A program made the translations under genes and the position numbers. 58,407 nt of DNA. Source: CAZCQG01 sp964500775 (lineage in GTDB: Bacteria; Campylobacterota; Campylobacteria; Campylobacterales; CAZCQG01). The notes beneath the pieces were generated by a model. It searched no databases. It saw nothing but the letters and a program-made list of their open reading frames with translations, and had not been told where the DNA came from. Location of the stretch: NCBI GenBank assembly GCA_964500775.1, contig CAZCQG010000010.1:1-58407 (forward strand), in the 5' to 3' direction. This document shows, one piece after another, positions 53,131 to 58,407 of this stretch (positions are counted from its first letter, which is position 1; each line of letters starts with the position of its first letter).

Positions 53131-53895
53131 ATGAGATATTTACTGCTACTTATGATTTTTTATTCTGCCCTTTTTGCTTTCCAAAAAGCCGAAGCCAAGT
53201 TTGACGTGCGCTACGGGATGTTCCATATGGGCGAGACCGAAGCGCATATCGAAAAAAACGGTGATTCGTATACGATAAACCTCTCGGTACGCACCGTAGG
53301 CTTTGCCAAGTTTCTCTCCGCAAACAGGCGAGAATCCTACACCTCCGAAGGAATCATACAAAGTGACGGCACCTTGCGCCCCAATCATTTCAAAAAAGAG
53401 GTGCTAAGCAACACCAAAGAAGACATCAGCGACTATAAATTTTACGATGCAAACGCCACGGTCACCCGCCACAAGCTCCTACGCCGCAAAGACTATCAAA
53501 GCGCAAATCAAGGATGGCGAACGGACAGGGACGAGATGAGCGAGATTCCCCTTTTTTCGCACAACGACACGATGAGCCTCTTTTTCAACCTCGCAAACTA
53601 TATGGATGAATTTGATGTAAACGGCACGATATACAAAGCACCTATCGATCTAGGTGAAAAAAAGATCGAGATTACAAAACTCCAAGGGAGCGAACTAGAA
53701 TCAGCCAAAAAGCTCCTCCAAGAAGAGAATGGGACGTTTTTGAAAGTAATCGTAAATCAAAAGATATTCTCCAGCGACAAAGGGGAACTCATCCTTGCCC
53801 TCGATGAAGATATGCTCTGCAAAAAAGCGATTCTTAAAGACGTGTTGCTCTTTGGCGACATCGTCGGCGAAATGACCTATAAAAAGCTCAATTAG
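53131..53895 (+). CDS. DUF3108 domain-containing secreted protein
   Basis: 254 aa. A Sec signal peptide (MRYLLLLMIFYSALFAFQKAEA) precedes a beta-rich domain with FDVRYGMFHMGETEAHIEKNG and a VRTVGFAKFLSANRRESYTS block. DUF3108 proteins are periplasmic or outer-membrane-associated beta proteins of unknown activity, possibly lipid-binding. It is divergent from der and lies 36 bases before yebC. Role uncertain. Confidence 0.85.
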   Translation: MRYLLLLMIFYSALFAFQKAEAKFDVRYGMFHMGETEAHIEKNGDSYTINLSVRTVGFAKFLSANRRESYTSEGIIQSDGTLRPNHFKKEVLSNTKEDISDYKFYDANATVTRHKLLRRKDYQSANQGWRTDRDEMSEIPLFSHNDTMSLFFNLANYMDEFDVNGTIYKAPIDLGEKKIEITKLQGSELESAKKLLQEENGTFLKVIVNQKIFSSDKGELILALDEDMLCKKAILKDVLLFGDIVGEMTYKKLN

Positions 53896-53931
53896 ATATA
53901 ATTCACAAAAAGAAATTTCGTAAGGATACCC

Positions 53932-54642
53932 ATGGGAAGAGCGTTTGAATACAGAAAAGCGGCAAAAATGAAACGATGGGGGAATATGTCTCGGGTATTC
54001 CCAAAACTCGCAAAAACTATCACCGTAGCGGCAAAAGAGGGGGGTGCCGACCCTGAAATGAATCCGAAATTGCGGAGCGCGATACTCAACGCCAAAGCGC
54101 AAAATATGCCAAAAGACAATATAGAGGCGGCGATAAAGCGTGCTAGCGGCAAAGATGCGGCAGACATCAGCGAGATAAGCTACGAAGGAAAAGGTCCGCA
54201 CGGAGTGTTACTTTTTGTAGAGTGTGCCACCGATAATCCGACTAGAACGGTAGCAAACATTAAAAGCTATTTCAACAAAATCGGCGGTCAGCTCGTGCCA
54301 AACGGCTCGCTAGAGTTTATGTTCGCTAGAAAATCTGTTTTTGAATTTGAAAAAAGCGAGGGGATGGATCTCGAAGAACTCGAACTCGAACTTATCGACG
54401 CAGGACTGGATGAGCTCGAAGAGGACGAAGGGACGATATACGTCTACGGTAGCTACACCGCATTCGGTGAACTCGCCAAAAAGCTCGAAGAGTTGGGCAT
54501 AGAAGTCCAAAAAGCCGAACTCCAAAGAATCCCGACTTCCCCCGTAGAATTTAGCGACGAAGAGATGGTCGAAATCGAAAAACTCATAGAAAAAATCGAA
54601 GATGATGAAGATGTGCAGGCGGTCTATAGCAATATTGCATAA
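53932..54642 (+). CDS. yebC: YebC/PmpR-family translation and transcription factor
   Basis: 236 aa, ATG with AAGGA upstream. MGRAFEYRKAAKMKRWGNMSRVF, NPKLRSAILNAKAQNMPKDNIEAAIKRASG, and YEGKGPHGVLLFVECATDNPTRT are the diagnostic blocks. Family members bind DNA as a regulator or assist ribosomes at proline-rich stretches. Acidic C-terminus (EKIEDDEDVQAVYSNIA). Confidence 0.96.
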   Translation: MGRAFEYRKAAKMKRWGNMSRVFPKLAKTITVAAKEGGADPEMNPKLRSAILNAKAQNMPKDNIEAAIKRASGKDAADISEISYEGKGPHGVLLFVECATDNPTRTVANIKSYFNKIGGQLVPNGSLEFMFARKSVFEFEKSEGMDLEELELELIDAGLDELEEDEGTIYVYGSYTAFGELAKKLEELGIEVQKAELQRIPTSPVEFSDEEMVEIEKLIEKIEDDEDVQAVYSNIA

Positions 54643-54656
54643 AATTCGTTTATTAT

Positions 54657-54682
54657 GGTAGACTTGAAGAAAAAAGTCTACC
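54657..54682 (+). promoter_or_regulatory. Perfect hairpin ending one base before the sensor-kinase start codon
   Basis: GGTAGACTT at 54657-54665 pairs with AAGTCTACC at 54674-54682, with an 8-base loop GAAGAAAA. All 9 pairs are perfect. The start codon is at 54684, so the stem covers the place where the ribosome-binding site would be, and only the loop has a purine run. It has no U tract, so it is a poor terminator for yebC. It may be a translational switch or an operator palindrome. Confidence 0.7.
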
Positions 54683-54683
54683 T

Positions 54684-56288
54684 ATGCGAATATATATTCA
54701 GATTATTTTTCTTTTCTTTCTTTTTGCCGAACTCTCATTTGCGACCGAAATAAAAGTAGGTCTCTACGAAAACGAACCTAAATTATTTACCGATAAAAAA
54801 ACAGGGAAACCAAGCGGCTTTTTCATAGATATTATCGAACATATAGCAAAACAAAACGGATGGAATCTCACCTATATCCCCTGCACGTGGCAAGAGTGTC
54901 TCGAAAAAACCAAAAAAGGCGAAATAGATATTATGCCCGACGTGGCGTATTCAAAAGAGCGGGGATACGACTTTCGTTTTGGCAAAGAGGTCGTTTTGGC
55001 GAATTGGTCTCCCCTTTTCTCGATAAAAGAGGTACAAATAAACTCGCTTAAAGACATCGAGGGTAAAAGGGTCGGGGTTCTCGCAGGGAGTATCCAGCAC
55101 GAAGCACTCAAAAAAATCATTATGAATGAGGGTTTCAAACTCAAGGTCATCGAGGTAGAGAGTTTTGACGAACTCTTTGAAGATATGGAACACGGAGATA
55201 TAGAGGTAGGAATCACCAACCGACAATACGGCGATAGCCACGTACGAAAAAGCAAAAATATCGTCCGCTCCAATGTGATCATCAACCCTTCCGAGATCTA
55301 CTTTGTCGCAGGAAAAGAATCTAGCCCCGACCTATTAGAACAAATAGACAAAGAATTAAAACTCCTCAAAAACAGTAGCGATTCCCTCTATTACAAGGCT
55401 TTGGCACGATGGATAGAGGTAGATAAAGGGAGCTTGAACTATCCGTTTCTCCTAAAGATGTTCGGACTTTTCTTCCTCGCCCTTTTTCTTATCCTTTTGT
55501 GGATAAAGAAACTAAAGAAAGACATTAGCGAAAAACAGGCAAAGGAGGCGGAACTCAAAAGACTGCTTGATGAGCTCGTTTCCACACAAGAGGCGCTGAT
55601 ACGAGAATCAAGATTTAGTGCGATGAGTGAACTCATCACCGACATCTCGCACCAATGGAGACAACCTCTAGGGGTAATCAATCTAAGTCTTATGGAGCTA
55701 CAAGAGCTGTATGAAAAGCATGAGATAAGTCCGACAGATTTTGAAACGAAGGTCGCTAAAATCGAAGCTATCGTCAACGCCCTCTCCGATACAATCAATG
55801 AAGTGGGAGGTCTGTTTAAAAAAGACGAAGAGCTTTCACGAATCTTGCTTAGTGAAAACATACGCCACGCAGAGGTTTTACTGCAAGAGGAGTTGGGGCA
55901 AAACGGCATTGAATTGAAACTCGATATAGCAAAAGAGGTTGAGATTCTAACCTATCCAAGCTATTTCAACAGGGTATTGCTCTCGATACTCAAAAATAGC
56001 ATTGACGCTATCAAAAATAAACACAAAAAAGGCGGGGTGATACTTCTATCGCTCAAAGAGGCTTCCCGAAATCTGGCGGAGATCACCATCGAAGATAACG
56101 GCGGAAAACTTGAAGAGGAGATATTTAAAAAGCTATTCGAGCCGTTTTTCACCACAAAATTCAAATCCCAAGGGGTAGGTCTCGGACTCTATCTATGCAG
56201 ACTCATAGTGAAGCGAAAACTCAAAGGCGCAATCCAAGCCGAAAACGGCAAAGATGGGCTTTTAGTGAGAATCTTACTCCCGTTTTAA
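54684..56288 (+). CDS. Orphan sensor histidine kinase with periplasmic solute-binding sensor
   Basis: 534 aa. Signal peptide (residues 1-20), then a bacterial extracellular solute-binding type 3 domain (EIKVGLYENEPKLF, LKDIEGKRVGVLAGSIQ) to about 250, one membrane helix (LKMFGLFFLALFLILLWI), and a coiled linker. The H-box is SDISHQWRQPLG with H323. The ATPase has LLSILKNSIDAIKN (N box), EITIEDNGGKL and GVGLGLYLC. No response regulator is adjacent, so its partner is elsewhere. Ligand probably an amino acid or similar small molecule, by the sensor type. Confidence 0.9.
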   Translation: MRIYIQIIFLFFLFAELSFATEIKVGLYENEPKLFTDKKTGKPSGFFIDIIEHIAKQNGWNLTYIPCTWQECLEKTKKGEIDIMPDVAYSKERGYDFRFGKEVVLANWSPLFSIKEVQINSLKDIEGKRVGVLAGSIQHEALKKIIMNEGFKLKVIEVESFDELFEDMEHGDIEVGITNRQYGDSHVRKSKNIVRSNVIINPSEIYFVAGKESSPDLLEQIDKELKLLKNSSDSLYYKALARWIEVDKGSLNYPFLLKMFGLFFLALFLILLWIKKLKKDISEKQAKEAELKRLLDELVSTQEALIRESRFSAMSELITDISHQWRQPLGVINLSLMELQELYEKHEISPTDFETKVAKIEAIVNALSDTINEVGGLFKKDEELSRILLSENIRHAEVLLQEELGQNGIELKLDIAKEVEILTYPSYFNRVLLSILKNSIDAIKNKHKKGGVILLSLKEASRNLAEITIEDNGGKLEEEIFKKLFEPFFTTKFKSQGVGLGLYLCRLIVKRKLKGAIQAENGKDGLLVRILLPF

Positions 56289-56702
56289 ATCACGCTCCAC
56301 CCAGTTTATAAGTTGCTCTTTCTCCTCTTTAGAGAGTATTGCCTCTTTGTGAAAAGTCAAATATATCGGTTTTGGCATCAAGCCGTTGCGTATGAGTTGT
56401 GCAAATCTATCAATGCGCTCTTTTTTTAGCTTTGCGTCCATATCGCTCCATTCCGAAAAATTGAGTGCATTTCTTCCGTTTTTGATGTTACTCGCTATCG
56501 CCCAAGAGATAGGGGCTACATAGCTGTAAGCGGGATATTTTGTTTCATTTGAGTGGCAGTCGTAACACGCTCGCCTAAGTAAAGCGAGAATCTCACCGTC
56601 TGCTTGCAACTCTTTTGAGTGATCTATCGGCGGATTCTGCCGCTCTATCTGAAACAATTGCAAAAATCCAAAAATTGCCAATATCCAAACGATTACTTTC
56701 AT
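56274..56702 (-). CDS. Haem-binding domain protein (Haem_bd, c-type)
   Basis: 142 aa. An N-terminal hydrophobic stretch (VIVWILAIFGFLQLF) acts as signal or anchor. CYDCHSN at about 48-54 is a c-type haem attachment site, followed by YPAYSYVAPISWAIASNIKNGRNALNFSEW, which is the Haem_bd pattern. Periplasmic electron carrier or sensor of unknown role. The end overlaps the kinase gene by 15 bases on the opposite strand. Confidence 0.87.
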   Translation of the reverse strand: MKVIVWILAIFGFLQLFQIERQNPPIDHSKELQADGEILALLRRACYDCHSNETKYPAYSYVAPISWAIASNIKNGRNALNFSEWSDMDAKLKKERIDRFAQLIRNGLMPKPIYLTFHKEAILSKEEKEQLINWVERDLKRE

Positions 56703-56730
56703 AACTTTCCTTTGTCAAGATTCCAAACTA

Positions 56731-56736
56731 TATAAT
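56731..56736 (+). promoter_or_regulatory. Putative -10 element of the exporter operon
   Basis: TATAAT, 27 bases before the TTG start at 56763, in the 60-base divergent gap to the haem gene. A weak TTGTCA lies 13 bases upstream, too close for a standard -35. Confidence 0.5.
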
Positions 56737-56762
56737 ATTGTATTTACTTTAAAAGGGATTGC

Positions 56763-57530
56763 TTGATTCTGACCAACGACGAACTTTCCGAAGCGCTCGA
56801 TCTCTCACTATGGGCGGGGCGGCTGTTGTTACAATTCGGAGCAGAAACAGACAAGGTAGAACAAGCCGTCCATAATGTCGGAAAAGCCCTTGGATGCGAT
56901 ACCCTTAGCTCTATCATCACTCATAATTCCATCATTTTAACGATGACTAGCGGTAATGAATTTCGCACCAAGATCATCAAAGTATTGCGACAAGGGGTAA
57001 ACTACGAAATCGTCTCTCAAGTCGGAAAGCTCTCATACGCGGCATATAAACACAATCTCGATGCCCCTCAAGTACACGCCGCATTGCAAATCATCGAGGA
57101 TACTCCTCCAAATTACGGAAAATTTTTTACGTTGTTTATGGTCGCCTTGGCTTGCGCTTCTTTTTCTATTCTCTTCGGAGGAGGGATTGCGGTATTTTTT
57201 ATCACGTTCATTGCGGCATTTATTGGAGCTTTTATCCGCAATATCCTCATAAAAAAGCAATTCAACATATTTTTCATCCAAATCGTAAGTGCGTTTTTCG
57301 CGGTAGCCGTATCGGGCTTAGGGTTGTTTTTTACCGATTCGCCCGAGATTATTTTTGCTTCTAGCGTGCTATTTCTCATACCCGGCGTCCAACTCATTAA
57401 CTCTGCCGAAGACCTCATAAAAGGGCATTTTGTCGTGGGATTCACGCGAGGGTTTGTCGGGATCTTGCTCTCGCTCTCTATTGCTTTTGGTATCACCTTT
57501 GGACTACTTTTTTTACGGGGTGCGATGTGA
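56763..57530 (+). CDS. ThrE-type threonine/serine exporter, N-terminal half
   Basis: 255 aa, TTG start after AAAAGGG. A soluble cytoplasmic start (LDLSLWAGRLLLQFGAETDKVEQAV, then VGKLSYAAYKHNLDAP) is followed by five membrane helices. GAETDKVEQAVHNVGKALG matches the ThrE/YjjP family (PF06738). In this family the protein can be split in two; here the second half (YjjB-like) follows with a 4-base overlap. Likely exports threonine, serine or succinate. Confidence 0.85.
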   Translation: MILTNDELSEALDLSLWAGRLLLQFGAETDKVEQAVHNVGKALGCDTLSSIITHNSIILTMTSGNEFRTKIIKVLRQGVNYEIVSQVGKLSYAAYKHNLDAPQVHAALQIIEDTPPNYGKFFTLFMVALACASFSILFGGGIAVFFITFIAAFIGAFIRNILIKKQFNIFFIQIVSAFFAVAVSGLGLFFTDSPEIIFASSVLFLIPGVQLINSAEDLIKGHFVVGFTRGFVGILLSLSIAFGITFGLLFLRGAM

Positions 57531-57997
57531 GTATCGCCATAATCCTCCTCGTCTCAAAATATGCTCTTTTCGGCGCGTTAGCCTCTTTAGGATTTGCCAT
57601 ACTTTTCAATGTCCCGAAGCGCTCTCTTTTAGGTTGTGCATTGAGCGGTGCGATAGGGATAGCGACAAGGACGATGCTTGTAGAATCGGGGTTAAGTATA
57701 GAGTTGGCGACATTTTTAGGGGCGTTATGCGTCGGATTTTTCTCGCTCTATTTTTATAAGTTTTATTACATACCGACTGCCATATTTAGCGTAAGCGGTG
57801 CGATACCGATGGTACCGGGAGTTTTTGCATTTAAAGCAATGATGGGGGTGATAGCACTAAGTAGCAATGATGCCGACACGATGCTCCTTTTGGATATCGC
57901 TTCAAACTTCACGAAGACCGCCCTTGTCCTTGTAGCGATAGCCGCCGGAATCACCGCTCCAAGCTTGCTATTCAAACGCTTTAGATTAGTAATGTAG
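57527..57997 (+). CDS. ThrE-type exporter, C-terminal half (YjjB-like)
   Basis: 156 aa, GTG start in an ATGTGA overlap. Four or five membrane helices with FAILFNVPKRSLLGCALSGAIG, YYIPTAIFSVSGAIPMVPGVFAFKAMMGV, the ThrE_2 (PF12821) signature. It should pair with the preceding protein to form one exporter. Confidence 0.85.
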   Translation: MSIAIILLVSKYALFGALASLGFAILFNVPKRSLLGCALSGAIGIATRTMLVESGLSIELATFLGALCVGFFSLYFYKFYYIPTAIFSVSGAIPMVPGVFAFKAMMGVIALSSNDADTMLLLDIASNFTKTALVLVAIAAGITAPSLLFKRFRLVM

Positions 57998-58006
57998 GGG
58001 GAAATA

Positions 58007-58372
58007 ATGCAAAAACAAGAGACTTTAGATTGGATACGAGATGTCGATACTCGTGCGGAAGATATATTGCCGCATAATCTACCGCGAGCGCATTTCGAGA
58101 TTCTTAGCGGAGAACTTCAAGCGATAAAAGCTGATCCGAATGTTGATAACGTGGCAGAGTGTTTCGTCGCGATAATTCTCAAAATAAATGGTTATTTAGG
58201 GGCAGAAAGTATTGAACATACGGCGATAGTAAAACAACTTGATTCGTATATAAAGATTTTTTCGGTCGAGCTGCTCAAGCGAAAAGGGGTGGTCAAAAGC
58301 TACGAATTGCCGAATATACGCAATATACTCGATGGTGACAGGGAGATAGATATTACCTTTGAAACTATTTGA
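58007..58372 (+). CDS. Hypothetical protein
   Basis: 121 aa, ATG with GGGGGAA ten bases upstream. Starts LDWIRDVDTRAEDILP, all-alpha looking, with KQLDSYIKIFSVELLKRKGVV in the middle and NIRNILDGDREIDITFETI at the end. No domain recognised. It is nine bases after the exporter pair and probably in the same operon. Confidence 0.7.
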   Translation: MQKQETLDWIRDVDTRAEDILPHNLPRAHFEILSGELQAIKADPNVDNVAECFVAIILKINGYLGAESIEHTAIVKQLDSYIKIFSVELLKRKGVVKSYELPNIRNILDGDREIDITFETI

Positions 58373-58384
58373 CAGGTTTTGAAG

Positions 58385-58407
58385 TGGCGGACAGGGAGGG
58401 ATTTGAA
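58385..58407 (-). tRNA. tRNA, 3' end only, probably tRNA-Ser
   Basis: Read on the minus strand, the last 23 bases give TTCAAAT CCC..., an acceptor 3' strand CCTGTCC, discriminator G and CCA. The T-loop TTCAAAT and the G discriminator fit tRNA-Ser of Campylobacterota. The rest lies beyond the window, so the identity is tentative. Confidence 0.6.

Noticed and set aside
54657..54682. The hairpin as a rho-independent terminator of yebC
   Set aside because: No U tract follows and the stem abuts the next start codon, so a translational or operator role is more likely.
1..58407. CRISPR arrays, transposases, phage integrases or rRNA genes
   Set aside because: None was found on reading either strand; repeats other than the MBOAT segment and small palindromes were not seen.

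Overview
The window looks like a draft-assembly contig from a member of Campylobacterota (Epsilonproteobacteria), probably a free-living Sulfurimonas, Sulfuricurvum or Wolinella-like organism. Grounds are the mraY-murD pair divergent from gpmI, a His-kinase H-box of the form ISHQWRQP, a YebC/Der/DUF3108 neighbourhood, and legionaminic-type sugar genes of the kind known from Campylobacter. The genus is an inference; there is no rRNA here. Two runs of 100 N mark assembly gaps.

Positions 1 to about 44,600 hold one very large surface-glycan locus. Every gene lies on the minus strand and almost every junction overlaps by 1 to 26 bases. Transcription runs from high to low coordinates. It begins with a MarR-type EPS-associated regulator (44280-44603) and a PglK-like ABC flippase. 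Next is a nonulosonic-acid (sialic-acid-like) block: LegB, LegC, a LegH/PglD-like acetyltransferase, a NeuB-family synthase, a DegT aminotransferase, a CMP-sugar synthetase, a sugar formyltransferase, a PtmE-like nucleotidyltransferase and a GNAT. Then comes an amidine cassette: two PP-loop amidotransferases flanking one HisH-HisF pair. A second nonulosonic-acid block resembles Bacillus SpsC/E/F/G: cytidylyltransferase, Gfo/Idh oxidoreductase, DegT, NeuB and a PseG-like hydrolase. After it come capsule-type glycosyltransferases, FkbM, two MBOAT plus SGNH O-acylation pairs, a CDP-hexose block (RfbF, RfbG, an RfbJ-like reductase, RfbE) and a tail of DUF2079, FemAB-like, methyltransferase, aminotransferase and deacetylase genes. 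The last gene runs off the left edge.

Positions 44,600 to 47,900 are the border: an ATP-dependent DNA ligase with a secretion signal, tRNA-Phe, murD and mraY. From 47,900 to the end the window is mostly housekeeping (gpmI, der, a DUF3108 protein, yebC, an orphan sensor kinase, a haem-binding protein, a split ThrE-type exporter, a partial tRNA). It is interrupted at 49.4-51.6 kb by two divergent type II toxin-antitoxin pairs and an AT-rich pair of unknown genes.

Taken together, the left three quarters can make one or more CMP-activated nonulosonic acids that may carry acetamidino, formyl and acetyl groups, plus an unusual CDP-deoxyhexose, and assemble them into a flipped and O-acylated polymer. 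Points worth a second look: no LegG-type hydrolase and no RfbH are visible beside otherwise recognisable pathways; two amidotransferases share one ammonia-supplying pair whose HisF has lost a catalytic Asp; an MBOAT gene pair shares an assembly-collapsed repeat; and a perfect hairpin ends one base before the sensor-kinase start codon. No CRISPR array, transposase or integrase was seen. Apart from the two runs of N there is no stretch longer than 300 bases without a gene.
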